Source of the DNA: a virus
Reading direction: 5' to 3' (one strand)
Virus record (IMG/VR): IMGVR_UViG_3300008451_000417
Location: 1-36,732 of that record
DNA length: 36,732 bases
The translations under genes and the position numbers were made by a program. Positions 1-6,815 of this stretch are shown here, one piece after another. Position 1 is the first letter of the stretch. Each line of letters opens with the position of its first letter. The notes under the pieces were generated by a model that worked only from the letters and a program-made list of their open reading frames with translations, did no database searches and had not been told where the DNA came from.

Positions 1-2398
1 TAACTCAAAAGGACCATTTAATAAAAGTTGGAATCAATTGGAAAACTGCTTAACATCTGAAGACAAGCTGCCTAATGGTTTTGGAGTAGGACTTGCACAT
101 GCCTACTCGGGAACAATGGCATTAGATATTGATAATATGAACAATGCTTACGATGAATTAATGAAGCATGAAATTGATTTATCTAAATTAATGAAAAAAG
201 AAGATGCGGTTTTTGTTTTATCTGGAAAACCTAATAGAGCAAAACTACTTTATAAAATGCCAGAAGATGTGATTCTTCCTTCTAAAAAAATAAACCACAT
301 GAACGAAACTATCTTCGAATTACGATGTGCCACTCATAACGGTCTAACAGTTCAAGATGTTCTTCCCCCTTCTATTCACCCCGATACTAAAAAACCATAT
401 GAGTGGAGAGGGGATTGGAAAAACCTCCCTTTAATACCTGATGAATTACTCACATATTGGAAAGAACTGGCTGAGACTGTTTCCCTTCACCCTAACGAGA
501 TAATGCCAACTGTCACGTCTACTGATGATGACTACTCGTTAGAGGATATCAAATACGCTTTAACATATATCAGTTCTTCAATAGGGCGTGATGAGTGGAT
601 TCGTATTGGCATGGCTCTCCATTGGTATGGGTCTTCGTTTAAACAGTATGAAGACGCTTTGAAAGTATGGGACGAATGGTCTCAAAAAGATGAAGTTAAA
701 TACCCTGGTCATAAGGAAATCGTGAGTCAATGGCATTCATTCAAGATCGATAAGAATCACCTGATTACCCCTCGCAGTATATTCCAACTAGCCTTTAAGA
801 ACGGATGGCGATTAGAAGGACGGGACATCTTTAAGTTCTTCAAAGATGAAGGGTCAGATAACCTTCCTGACTTGAATCTTACCTATAACCTACGGATGGC
901 ACCGCCAAAAGTGGATCTGGACCTGTGGCCACGTAAACTGGCGTCACGGGCAGAACAACTCAGCCATTCAACAGGTGGAGATCCACTAGCTTCCCTTTGG
1001 GCAGGATTAGCTGCGATATGTGCTGTAGCTGACGCTCGCACTCGGTTAGAGCTAGCACCAGGGTTCCTGGTACCACCTATTCTATGGCTCATGGTTATCG
1101 GTGAGCCAGGGGGTAAAAAATCACCTGGTACTAAACCCATGTTGAAAATATTAGGTGAAATCGAGGCAGAAGACCATCCCGACTTTAGAAAAAAATTCCT
1201 TGAATGGGAAGCACTTGAGGCTGCCCATGCTAGTGCCAAAAAAGCGTTTCTTGCTGCGTCGGGCAGCTCTGATTTCATCATGTCTCAAAAAGACTATACG
1301 ATGCTGCCGGATGTTCCTGAAATACCTGAGGCACCAGTTCCATTACGATTGACTGTATTCGACATCACTTCTCAGAAACTCGTTCGAGAGTTAGTCAGTA
1401 GGCCCCGTGGAGTATTGTGCTCTATGGATGAGATGAATAGCTGGGTTAAAAAGATGGTAGAGAAAAACAGTGGTGAGGATCGATCATCATGGGTAGTCAG
1501 TTACGAGAGTGAGCCGTACAAAATGGATCGAGTATCGGGAGGGTCATTTCACGTCGAGAACATGGCAGTCAGTATTCTTGGTAATATCCAACCAGCTATT
1601 TTTAGAAAATCGCTTAGTGCCTTGGCAGGGGACGGTCTTCTTCAACGATTCTTACCAGTGGTCCTTACCGACAACTACAGAATGCCTGAGCCAGTTCCTG
1701 AGTTTTTGCTTAATACCGGTCAATGGAACAACATCGTTAGAAATGTATTCTCTCTACCCACCATGAAGTACGTACTTAGTGAACAGAGTTACAACGTATT
1801 CCGTGAATTCCAACAGTGGTATCAGGTGAAACGTAAAGATGAGCGACTTCTTCAGTCGTCAGATGTTTTCATGACTGCATTCGGTAAATTAGAGGGAACA
1901 TGTGGTCGTTTGATATTAATTTTTCACATGATTGAAGATCCCTATTCAGTAGAGGTGAAACCTCAAATCGTTGAACGAGTGGTTCAAATTGTAAAATCTT
2001 TCATCGTCCCTTCCTTACGATACGCGTTCTCAGAAATTGGTGGTATTTCATCATTTGAAACTTGGTTGAACGACTTCGTTATGCACTACTCTCATCGTGA
2101 AGTTATTGAAATGTCATTGATTAAGAAAAGAGCGTGGAGAATACTTGATGATATTAACCCTCATCATCACGACCAGCTCATCATGGACCATATGGCTATG
2201 CTAGAAGCGTCTGATTGGGTGGTTCGAGTGGATGAAGTTAGTAACCGTCGCAAAGGGTCTGCTCAATGGATTGTAAGCTCTCGAATTGCTGAGAAACACA
2301 AAGACCGACGAATTGAAGTAATGAACGCTAAACAACGTCGAATGGATGAGATGCCGGGGTTCAACATTAAAGTTGAAGGGTATGTTAAAGATTCATGA
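1..2398 (+). CDS. Primase-polymerase with PriCT-2 and DUF3987 helicase-like region (3' part; continues from 36677)
   Basis: Replication primase/helicase of phage type. The frame is open from base 2 and joins in frame with 36677-36732, giving an 817-residue protein. Seen: an N-terminal prim-pol domain with the LDID acidic pair at residues about 60-63, a K-P-N-R-x-K motif near 95-100 and Q-D-V-L-P-P then H-P near 137-145. A PriCT-2-like middle (about 200-290, W-x-R-I-G-M-A and W-x-x-W-S) follows. Then comes a DUF3987-like region with a P-loop-like GEPGGKKS at about 386-393. From family knowledge, such proteins prime DNA and carry an ATPase for unwinding. It is transcribed away from the replication operon that starts at 36578. 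An internal TTG at 38 is not the start, because the frame extends upstream. The split is an artefact of where the circle was cut. High confidence for family, moderate for exact activities. Confidence 0.9.
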   Translation, partial: NSKGPFNKSWNQLENCLTSEDKLPNGFGVGLAHAYSGTMALDIDNMNNAYDELMKHEIDLSKLMKKEDAVFVLSGKPNRAKLLYKMPEDVILPSKKINHMNETIFELRCATHNGLTVQDVLPPSIHPDTKKPYEWRGDWKNLPLIPDELLTYWKELAETVSLHPNEIMPTVTSTDDDYSLEDIKYALTYISSSIGRDEWIRIGMALHWYGSSFKQYEDALKVWDEWSQKDEVKYPGHKEIVSQWHSFKIDKNHLITPRSIFQLAFKNGWRLEGRDIFKFFKDEGSDNLPDLNLTYNLRMAPPKVDLDLWPRKLASRAEQLSHSTGGDPLASLWAGLAAICAVADARTRLELAPGFLVPPILWLMVIGEPGGKKSPGTKPMLKILGEIEAEDHPDFRKKFLEWEALEAAHASAKKAFLAASGSSDFIMSQKDYTMLPDVPEIPEAPVPLRLTVFDITSQKLVRELVSRPRGVLCSMDEMNSWVKKMVEKNSGEDRSSWVVSYESEPYKMDRVSGGSFHVENMAVSILGNIQPAIFRKSLSALAGDGLLQRFLPVVLTDNYRMPEPVPEFLLNTGQWNNIVRNVFSLPTMKYVLSEQSYNVFREFQQWYQVKRKDERLLQSSDVFMTAFGKLEGTCGRLILIFHMIEDPYSVEVKPQIVERVVQIVKSFIVPSLRYAFSEIGGISSFETWLNDFVMHYSHREVIEMSLIKKRAWRILDDINPHHHDQLIMDHMAMLEASDWVVRVDEVSNRRKGSAQWIVSSRIAEKHKDRRIEVMNAKQRRMDEMPGFNIKVEGYVKDS

Positions 2399-2411
2399 CA
2401 AATGCTATAAT
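2383..2411 (+). promoter_or_regulatory. Extended -10 promoter before the small HTH gene
   Basis: TATAAT at 2406-2411 is preceded by TG at 2403-2404 (extended -10). The -35 position (2383-2388, TGTTAA) is weak. It lies in the last codons of the primase gene and would drive the HTH gene at 2441 and the holin at 2817. Prediction by inspection only. Confidence 0.5.
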
Positions 2412-2440
2412 CTTTCTTTTAAAAGAGGAGAGTTGTAAAT

Positions 2441-2611
2441 ATGGCCAGACCAATTGAATGGGATACTACAGGTATCGAAACTGATTTAGATGCAGGTAAA
2501 ACTATTACCCAAATTGCAAAAGAGCGGAACATATCGCGCCCTGCCGTCAGTGCTTGGGTTATCAAGTATATTAAAAAGATCACAACTCACGAGCGATTAG
2601 ACAATAAGTAA
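2441..2611 (+). CDS. Small helix-turn-helix protein (56 aa)
   Basis: Unnamed DNA-binding candidate. A strong ribosome site (AAGAGGAGAG) sits just upstream of the ATG. Residues about 20-46 read as a homeodomain-like helix-turn-helix: TITQIAKERNISRPAVSAW followed by a basic KYIKK. It stands alone between the primase gene and the holin, under its own extended -10 promoter. Inferred role: a regulator of phage transcription or replication; the five TCA[G/C]TGA sites or the late operator in 8780-9530 are possible targets. No family name can be given from sequence alone. Confidence 0.7.
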   Translation: MARPIEWDTTGIETDLDAGKTITQIAKERNISRPAVSAWVIKYIKKITTHERLDNK

Positions 2612-2634
2612 CGTTTTCTAGTAACATACCCCTT

Positions 2635-2670
2635 CCACCAGGTTTTGACATCCCCCTTTCTCCCTGGTGG
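2635..2670 (+). terminator. Hairpin after the HTH gene
   Basis: CCACCAGG (2635-2642) is complementary to CCTGGTGG (2663-2670), an 8-bp stem with a 20-nt loop followed by TTTAAC. The U-tract is short, so this is a weak terminator or an mRNA-processing hairpin. Confidence 0.4.
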
Positions 2671-2678
2671 TTTAACAC

Positions 2679-2743
2679 ACTGGCCGCGCCTCTAACCGCT
2701 CCCCACTATTCGGGATAAGCCGTTAAGCGCATTTTGGGCCAGT
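2679..2743. other. GC-rich, foldable intergenic element
   Basis: Between the HTH gene and the holin lies a GC-rich block unlike its AT-rich surroundings. Its ends pair perfectly: ACTGGCC (2679-2685) with GGCCAGT (2737-2743). Inside, GCGC (2686-2689) can pair with GCGC (2727-2730), TAAC (2693-2696) with GTTA (2722-2725), GCT (2698-2700) with AGC (2718-2720), and CCC with GGG around a 7-nt loop. The right arm is followed by TTTTA, so termination is possible. It could be a structured RNA, a terminator or a recombination remnant. Confidence 0.4.
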
Positions 2744-2816
2744 TTTATGTCCCCTTAGCTCATTGTTTAGGGTTATTGGAATATCACAAATCTTATTTAA
2801 AGGAGATGGCGCAAAT

Positions 2817-3104
2817 ATGAAAGAAATTCTAGTATCAGGTCTATTATCGATAGGTAGTGCATTAATTCTTTGGATGGTAAATGAGATTAAGACTGCCATT
2901 GTATCTAAAATTAAAGATGAGAACTTACAACAAGCGGCTACTATTGCAATAAATGCAGTTGAGCAAAATCTTCCCAACCTATCGAATGAAGATAAGCTAA
3001 AAGAAGCTGTGAAATTTACTCAGTCCATCACCCCTACTATTAAAGTTTCTGATAAAAAAGTGGAAACGTATATTGAAGGATTAATTAAGCAAGTTAAACT
3101 TTGA
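2817..3104 (+). CDS. Holin, LLH family (Phage_holin_6-like), 95 aa
   Basis: Predicted holin that would permeabilise the inner membrane for lysis. The ATG at 2817 follows AAAGGAG (2799-2805). The frame also runs upstream to a TTG at 2763, but that extension lacks a ribosome site. One N-terminal membrane segment (about residues 4-22, LVSGLLSIGSALILWMV) is followed by a soluble part. That part has the LLH-type pattern: A-I-N-A-V-E-Q, then E-D-K-L-K-E-A-V-K-F, then V-S-D-K-K-V-E-T-Y-I-E and a basic end. Length fits the family. It is far from the endolysin at 29327, on another transcript. A second candidate membrane lysis protein lies at 29019. Confidence 0.75.
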   Translation: MKEILVSGLLSIGSALILWMVNEIKTAIVSKIKDENLQQAATIAINAVEQNLPNLSNEDKLKEAVKFTQSITPTIKVSDKKVETYIEGLIKQVKL

Positions 3105-3112
3105 ATACTTTG

Positions 3113-3159
3113 ATTGGGGTTGAAGAGGCATATCTTTAACTGATATAATCAACCCCAAT
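3113..3159. terminator. Inverted repeat between convergent operons
   Basis: ATTGGGGTTGA (3113-3123) pairs perfectly with TCAACCCCAAT (3149-3159), with a 25-nt loop that contains TATAAT at 3144-3149. It sits between the holin (+) and the last gene of the leftward early operon (-). It is probably a transcription-end hairpin, though no clear U-tract follows it on either strand. Confidence 0.45.
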
Positions 3160-3163
3160 GTGC

Positions 3164-3204
3164 CCCACACATCACTCGCATGTGGGACGGGATAAAATCC
3201 GTCC
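3164..3204. terminator. Two further hairpins at the end of the leftward early operon
   Basis: CCCACA (3164-3169) pairs with TGTGGG (3181-3186), and GGACGG (3185-3190) pairs with CCGTCC (3199-3204). The second begins just beyond the stop codon of the leftward gene at 3206. U-tracts are poor, so terminator function is inferred from position. Confidence 0.35.
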
Positions 3205-3205
3205 T

Positions 3206-3418
3206 TCATGATACATTCCTAATCACTCTATTTTTTAAAAAATTACTCACTGATACCCCGTAACATCTAGGACATATAAACAATCTCATTCTCATAGCGT
3301 TATTAACGCCGACAAGTCGAGTGTGCATGTCATTGACCACCACTTCGCAAGAAGGGTTATGTTTCACATGACCAAAGATCAAACATTTAATACGATTTAT
3401 CAACTTCGATTTTAACAT
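3206..3418 (-). CDS. Small Cys/His protein, DUF1660-like (70 aa)
   Basis: Last gene of the leftward early operon. The N-terminal half has C-L-I-F-G-H (residues 12-17) and the C-terminal half F-I-C-P-R-C-Y. This resembles the short zinc-binding prophage proteins of the DUF1660 type, which carry CxxFGH and CxxCG. The ribosome site GAGGT lies 7 nt before the ATG. Function unknown; zinc binding through one Cys/His pair and one Cys pair is inferred. Confidence 0.6.
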   Translation of the reverse strand: MLKSKLINRIKCLIFGHVKHNPSCEVVVNDMHTRLVGVNNAMRMRLFICPRCYGVSVSNFLKNRVIRNVS

Positions 3419-3478
3419 TTTATTACCTCAATATTAAAAATATAACAATTATTACGACTATCCACATGGGTATAAACA

Positions 3479-3715
3479 TTATCTCTTTTCCCTTAGTTCT
3501 TCTAAATATCGTTGTTCATCTAGGTATTCCTTCAACTTATCAGTAGGATTAGGTTGCCTCTTCTTCCACTCTTCCATCATATAATCAGCATGCCAAGCAG
3601 CCTCTTTAGATACTGTATTTTTGTTAGGTTCACCTCTCATATGTTGAAGTCTGGATAAAATCCCATTCAAAGCCTGTCCCGCGAAATAGCTCCATAGGTC
3701 GATGTTGTTGTTCAT
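3479..3715 (-). CDS. Conserved-looking hypothetical protein (78 aa)
   Basis: Soluble, charged, helical small protein with no recognised domain. The middle (E-A-A-W-H-A-D-Y-M-M-E-E-W) resembles short phage proteins whose C-terminal helix carries an A-x-x-A-D-x-M pattern. It has a strong ribosome site, AAAGGAGATCC, upstream of the ATG. The start overlaps the stop of the preceding 41-residue gene (TAATG), suggesting translational coupling. Role unknown. Confidence 0.65.
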   Translation of the reverse strand: MNNNIDLWSYFAGQALNGILSRLQHMRGEPNKNTVSKEAAWHADYMMEEWKKRQPNPTDKLKEYLDEQRYLEELREKR

Positions 3716-3840
3716 TAAAAAGGATCTCCTTTAAATGTAAAATACTTACTATCGCAGAACGCACAAAATTCTAAATCGTGCAGTTTTGCCCGTACTTTAT
3801 GAAACCCCAACCAACACAATAATCGTCTAATCAAATCCAA
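3715..3840 (-). CDS. Mini protein with CxxC (41 aa, TTG start)
   Basis: Short gene filling the space between its neighbours. A TTG at 3840 lies 7 nt after GGAG, and a second in-frame TTG at 3834 overlaps the upstream stop. The product is basic, with R-R-L-L-C-W-L-G-F-H-K near the start and F-C-A-F-C at about 27-31. This is the same C...GFH...CxxC layout as the 70-residue gene at 3206, so the two may be distant paralogues. The stop overlaps the next start (TAATG). A small zinc-binding protein is inferred; function unknown. Confidence 0.55.
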   Translation of the reverse strand: MDLIRRLLCWLGFHKVRAKLHDLEFCAFCDSKYFTFKGDPF

Positions 3841-4151
3841 TATAAATCTCCTTTTAATTGACAATTCTGACGATCTACTTCCTGATTCCATCTAATGGAC
3901 CTTTCTCTAGCTGTGCAATATCCAATAGGTCCCTTAAAACCACAACCGCAAACTATTTGAGAATCCATTATCCATGACTCTCCACAGGTGTTATATTGAA
4001 CTCTACCTGATTTATACAAAAGCGATTCATGATTATGACAAACAGGGCATCGTTTCAAATCTTCAGGTTCGGGGAATGTAGGGGGGAGAGGTCTTGTCCA
4101 CACATTATCATCGGTCTTCTGGGCGAAAAAGCCTAGTAGTTTTCCAATCAT
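3831..4151 (-). CDS. Zinc-ribbon protein, Lar-like (106 aa)
   Basis: Probable zinc-binding protein. It has R-C-P-V-C-H (about residues 34-39), then I-V-C-G-C-G-F-K-G-P (about 67-76), then W-N-Q-E-V. This order (CPxC, second CxCG with G-P, ending in W-N) resembles the restriction-alleviation protein Lar and many Lar-like phage proteins. In family knowledge Lar modulates type I restriction, but most relatives are untested. The start overlaps the upstream gene's stop by 4 nt (ATGA). The N-terminal 30 residues (GKLLGFFAQK) are extra relative to Lar. Anti-restriction activity is a hypothesis only. Confidence 0.6.
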   Translation of the reverse strand: MIGKLLGFFAQKTDDNVWTRPLPPTFPEPEDLKRCPVCHNHESLLYKSGRVQYNTCGESWIMDSQIVCGCGFKGPIGYCTARERSIRWNQEVDRQNCQLKGDLYWI

Positions 4152-4318
4152 CGATTTATCCTATACTTATAACAAAGTTTAACCCCATTACGCTTGGCAA
4201 ATGCATACACATTAGGGGTGGTACATCCGAAATAGGTGGATAATTGCTTTGCGGTAAACTCCTTTCGAATGAGTTCTCTCATTATGGTCAGATTAATTTT
4301 TGGTATGTTAGAACGCAT
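4148..4318 (-). CDS. Small HTH-like protein (56 aa)
   Basis: Short gene supported by overlaps at both ends: ATGA with the downstream zinc-ribbon gene and TAATG with the upstream 30-residue ORF. Residues about 12-45 read as a helix-turn-helix: IMRELIRKEFTAKQLSTYFG followed by C-T-T-P-N-V-Y-A-F-A-K-R-N-G. It has a basic C-terminus. A likely DNA-binding protein or remnant of one; target unknown. It is distinct from the HTH protein at 2441. Confidence 0.6.
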   Translation of the reverse strand: MRSNIPKINLTIMRELIRKEFTAKQLSTYFGCTTPNVYAFAKRNGVKLCYKYRINR

Positions 4319-4410
4319 TATTTCTTCTTCCCTTCTAACCAGTCTAAATACTCAGTAAGCGCACTAAGCATGGCATCCCCTAGCGTGATTGATATATGTT
4401 TATAATTCAT
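4318..4410 (-). CDS. Very small ORF (30 aa)
   Basis: Thirty codons between two better-supported genes, overlapping the upstream gene by 11 nt and the downstream start by one base (TAATG). The product ends in D-W-L-E-G-K-K-K. No family recognised. Gene packing is the only support. Confidence 0.4.
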   Translation of the reverse strand: MNYKHISITLGDAMLSALTEYLDWLEGKKK

Positions 4411-4612
4411 TTAGTTTTCCTCTCTTCGGCGGTTTAGGTAATGGAATCCAGTGGGTAGGGTGATATACATCCCCTGTCTTTACACAATCCCATCCCATTA
4501 CACGCGGGTTATCATTGTATTCTGCAATAGTTATGTCTTTTATTGGACCATTAAACCCATATATTAAAATTTCTTTATTTTTAGGAGCACTATCGATTGG
4601 TTGCCATTTCAT
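4400..4612 (-). CDS. DUF551 protein (70 aa)
   Basis: Matches the DUF551 pattern of short phage proteins: an opening K-W-Q-P-I-D-S-A-P-K, a central I-L-I-Y-G, and a closing T-H-W-I-P-L-P-K-P-P. Length is typical for single-domain members. From family knowledge these occur in accessory regions of proteobacterial phages and prophages; their function is unknown. The start overlaps the upstream stop by 4 nt (ATGA). Confidence 0.75.
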   Translation of the reverse strand: MKWQPIDSAPKNKEILIYGFNGPIKDITIAEYNDNPRVMGWDCVKTGDVYHPTHWIPLPKPPKRGKLNEL

Positions 4613-4791
4613 TTATTAATCTCCGCCCATTCTAAAATAGCATTCAATAGCAAAGAGTGCTCATTAGTTGATTTTTTACAGTTAGTACATTGCAGAACGT
4701 ATAAATTACGATTGGGGCCCAAAGATTGAGAGCCCGTATAAACCTGAATTTCAGGCTGAGTTCCACATTTGCAATTTTTAAATTGTTTCAT
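4609..4791 (-). CDS. Small zinc-ribbon protein (60 aa)
   Basis: Two metal-binding pairs are visible: C-K-C-G (residues 7-10) and C-T-N-C (about 35-38), followed by a C-terminal helix ending A-I-L-E-W-A. This resembles the short Lar-like zinc ribbons in which a W lies just after the second pair. It overlaps neighbours on both sides by 4 nt. Function unknown; with the proteins at 3831, 3715, 3206 and 5394 it makes five Cys-rich products in one operon. Confidence 0.6.
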   Translation of the reverse strand: MKQFKNCKCGTQPEIQVYTGSQSLGPNRNLYVLQCTNCKKSTNEHSLLLNAILEWAEINK

Positions 4792-5219
4792 TGTTCAGTT
4801 CCAAATGTATCGTCCAATTCATCAATGCTTAAAAACAGCTCATTTACGCACTCAGTTTCTTCAATATTATTGAATTTATAAGTAGTGTCATAATCAATAA
4901 AAACCCTCTTTAATTCCCTAGCCGCACCAAGCACTTTTAAAAGGTGGGGGAGGGCTAAAAAAGCTCTCGCGTTGTCATCCCCTTGAATGGAGTTAGCCAG
5001 CCATTCATTATCTGCCATTAAATGCATTCCTGATATTTCATTCCGAAAGGAGTAAGCGGGCCTTAGACTCCACTCCCCCGGCGTGATCTTAGGTGCGAAT
5101 ATTTTGGTCATTTTGATTTCTTTATGGGTGATATCGATGGGCAATTGATTTATAACCTTATCAAAAATAGCTTGGTAATTAGGCCTCTCTTCATTATCTG
5201 GACCTGATATATTATCCAT
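4788..5219 (-). CDS. Hypothetical phage protein with TPGEW and NARAFLALPHLL motifs (143 aa)
   Basis: Residues about 46-50 (T-P-G-E-W) and about 82-92 (N-A-R-A-F-L-A-L-P-H-L-L) match a common layout in small phage proteins. There an N-terminal T-P-G-x-W is followed by N-A-x-L-x-A-x-A-P-E-L-L. Their function is not known. A ribosome site (GGTGGAGAG) precedes the ATG at 5219. An internal ATG at codon 37 would start nearer the recognisable part, so the first 36 residues may be an extension. Confidence 0.6.
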   Translation of the reverse strand: MDNISGPDNEERPNYQAIFDKVINQLPIDITHKEIKMTKIFAPKITPGEWSLRPAYSFRNEISGMHLMADNEWLANSIQGDDNARAFLALPHLLKVLGAARELKRVFIDYDTTYKFNNIEETECVNELFLSIDELDDTFGTEQ

Positions 5220-5232
5220 TTATCTCTCCACC

Positions 5233-5397
5233 TCACATTCTTTTAACAATATATTTTATCCCAGCAGTGTTCCAAGCGCTTATGTCTTGGTTGAATTTAC
5301 ATTTTCCACTGAACATTTTGGCCATATTCATGACATTAATTTTGATATTTTGGTAAAAACGTTTTTTATATTGTTTTTTACGTTGTCGCTTGTTCAT
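5233..5397 (-). CDS. Mini protein with one DUF285-like 26-residue surface repeat (54 aa)
   Basis: The start overlaps the upstream stop as ATGA, and GCGGAG precedes it. The first 15 residues are strongly basic (MNKRQRKKQYKKRF). Residues about 23-47 (M-N-M-A-K-M-F-S-G-K-C-K-F-N-Q-D-I-S-A-W-N-T) match the BspA/DUF285 type repeat, whose core is M-x-x-M-F-x-G-x-x-x-F-N-Q-D-I-S-x-W. From family knowledge such repeats occur in long tandem arrays in surface proteins. A single copy in a basic mini protein with no signal peptide is unusual. Function unknown. Confidence 0.6.
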   Translation of the reverse strand: MNKRQRKKQYKKRFYQNIKINVMNMAKMFSGKCKFNQDISAWNTAGIKYIVKRM

Positions 5398-5702
5398 ATC
5401 TCCGCCTCACAAATTCTTTTTGTAATTTTATGACACTCGCATATCTCTTCTCGCTCCCCACAAAAACAACCACGTCTCATATTGCCTCTATCCGGTAATT
5501 CGCAATAACCACCATCTCCATTCTCATAGCAGTACTCAGAAGATGCTTCCATGCATTCAGGGTGCATCTTGATTTCAGATGCTCCCCCGTCAAACCATGT
5601 GTATCTCTGGTATGAATCACCGACTAAAATTAATTCGTAACACCAATCACAATGATAATTTTTTCTAGCGCTTTTAACATTTGTAATAGGACTAGCGTAC
5701 AT
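5394..5702 (-). CDS. Cysteine-rich hypothetical protein (102 aa)
   Basis: Nine cysteines: C-D-W-C near residues 18-21, P-E-C near 50, then Cys pairs in G-C-F-C-G and I-C-E-C-H toward the end. The spacing suggests one or two zinc sites, resembling phage proteins with CxxC...GE.Y...KMHPEC. The frame extends to a GTG at 5738, but the ATG at 5702 has GAGGT 8 nt upstream and leaves only an 11-nt overlap with the preceding gene, so 5702 is preferred. Function unknown. Confidence 0.6.
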   Translation of the reverse strand: MYASPITNVKSARKNYHCDWCYELILVGDSYQRYTWFDGGASEIKMHPECMEASSEYCYENGDGGYCELPDRGNMRRGCFCGEREEICECHKITKRICEAEI

Positions 5703-6285
5703 CGTTCGATACCTCACATATTTTCCCATCATGTACACTTATCCACCCAGTAGGCGACTCTTTACACTCGATGGCACCGAAGCCTAGTTCGAGGAGACGC
5801 TCTTGCATGAGCATGGAATTTTTTAAAGCATACCGCCTTAATTCTTCATTTAATGAACTCTCAAAATCCTTATAAATACTTATTACAAATCGCAATTCAG
5901 TAAATCTTCCAATAATATAATCATTATGGAAATGCCATATCTCATGGTACCCATATAAATAGTTAGCAGGCACAATCTCCACCCCATTGTGCATCATGGG
6001 CGTTATGAGGGCGGTGTAGGGTTTTAGGATTGGGGAGACAGTAGTTATAGGCCCTCCTGATATCTCCTCGTAATAATTCTTATCGAGGGTGGAATACATC
6101 CTGCAAGTCATCCATTCGATAATTTTAAAATCAGGAGACGGTTTAAATGAATCTAAAATATAATGATCTAAATTAAATTCCACCCAACTTCCACTCGGGC
6201 CACTTATATAACCCTCATGTTCAAATTTAACCGGCATTCCGATATATTTACCTAGGCTGCGTGCATCGTGGTGCAGGTTAGTCAT
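5692..6285 (-). CDS. Hypothetical protein (197 aa)
   Basis: No recognised family. The opening (A-R-S-L-G-K-Y-I-G-M-P-V-K-F) resembles phage proteins whose N-terminus handles a short beta-rich domain. It is rich in aromatic residues (Y, W, F, H) in the middle, with a helical segment (about 143-167) near the end. No signal peptide or membrane segment. It is the largest product of the early operon. The gene after it overlaps its end. Confidence 0.55.
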   Translation of the reverse strand: MTNLHHDARSLGKYIGMPVKFEHEGYISGPSGSWVEFNLDHYILDSFKPSPDFKIIEWMTCRMYSTLDKNYYEEISGGPITTVSPILKPYTALITPMMHNGVEIVPANYLYGYHEIWHFHNDYIIGRFTELRFVISIYKDFESSLNEELRRYALKNSMLMQERLLELGFGAIECKESPTGWISVHDGKICEVSNDVR

Positions 6286-6301
6286 TTAATTTCTTCTCTT
6301 T

Positions 6302-6607
6302 TCATTTCGCCAACCTCAATAGTAATTCTTGTGTTTTCATAGCTCGATCAATGTTCACCTTCATGGGTTTTTGAGGTAGGTTCAACCAGGTTGAATCAAT
6401 AACAGTCTCGGTAAACACTTCAATAATTCGAGCCTGATAGACTTTGTCCCTACGATGGGCTTTTAAAAAATCCCTTACTTCGCTAAATGAATCTCCCCTC
6501 TCAAATGGACAATTTATAAATTTTTTATAGTGGATCACTGTAAACTGAACTTGGGCGCGAATATCGTTTTCCACTTCGGTGGGTAAGGATATTCTTTTAT
6601 TTAGCAA
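6302..6607 (-). CDS. Hypothetical protein (101 aa)
   Basis: Unrecognised, mixed helical protein beginning MLNKRISLPTEVENDI. It has one cysteine (residue 33) and a basic centre (K-A-H-R-R-D-K). It overlaps the end of the upstream gene by 11 nt, and there is a 16-nt gap to the downstream one. No membrane segment or known motif. Confidence 0.55.
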   Translation of the reverse strand: MLNKRISLPTEVENDIRAQVQFTVIHYKKFINCPFERGDSFSEVRDFLKAHRRDKVYQARIIEVFTETVIDSTWLNLPQKPMKVNIDRAMKTQELLLRLAK

Positions 6608-6815
6608 CTGATCTCCTTTTTAAAAAATTGTTAATATATTCGATTGCTTCCACTACTGATTTGCATTTTTTATCCATTACGATTCGATCACATAAATCAT
6701 AGGTCCTAGGGCGTTTCTCACTGGTTGATAGTCCAATTTTAATAAAAACTATCCCATTTTTATCGGCATTGGTTCGGTAGACGTGATGATATCTTTCTAT
6801 AGCAACACGACTCAT
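6597..6815 (-). CDS. Hypothetical basic protein (72 aa)
   Basis: Unrecognised; basic ends (R-Y-H-H, F-L-K-R-R-S-V-A-K) and a likely C-terminal helix (S-V-V-E-A-I-E-Y-I-N-N-F-L-K). The start shares a base with the upstream stop (TAATG). Could be a nucleic-acid-binding mini protein, but nothing specific supports that. Confidence 0.55.
   Translation of the reverse strand: MSRVAIERYHHVYRTNADKNGIVFIKIGLSTSEKRPRTYDLCDRIVMDKKCKSVVEAIEYINNFLKRRSVAK

Noticed and set aside
883-1281. 132-codon minus-strand frame inside the primase gene
   Set aside because: Low-complexity A/S/R composition typical of an antisense shadow, no ribosome site, and the sense frame has clear domains.
2690-2728. attC-like or dif-like recombination site
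   Set aside because: GTTAAGC fits the GTTRRRY core and TAAC/GTTA pair, but the opposite box fails the pattern, the span is too short for attC, and dif-like arms have the wrong centre spacing. No integrase or capture is visible.
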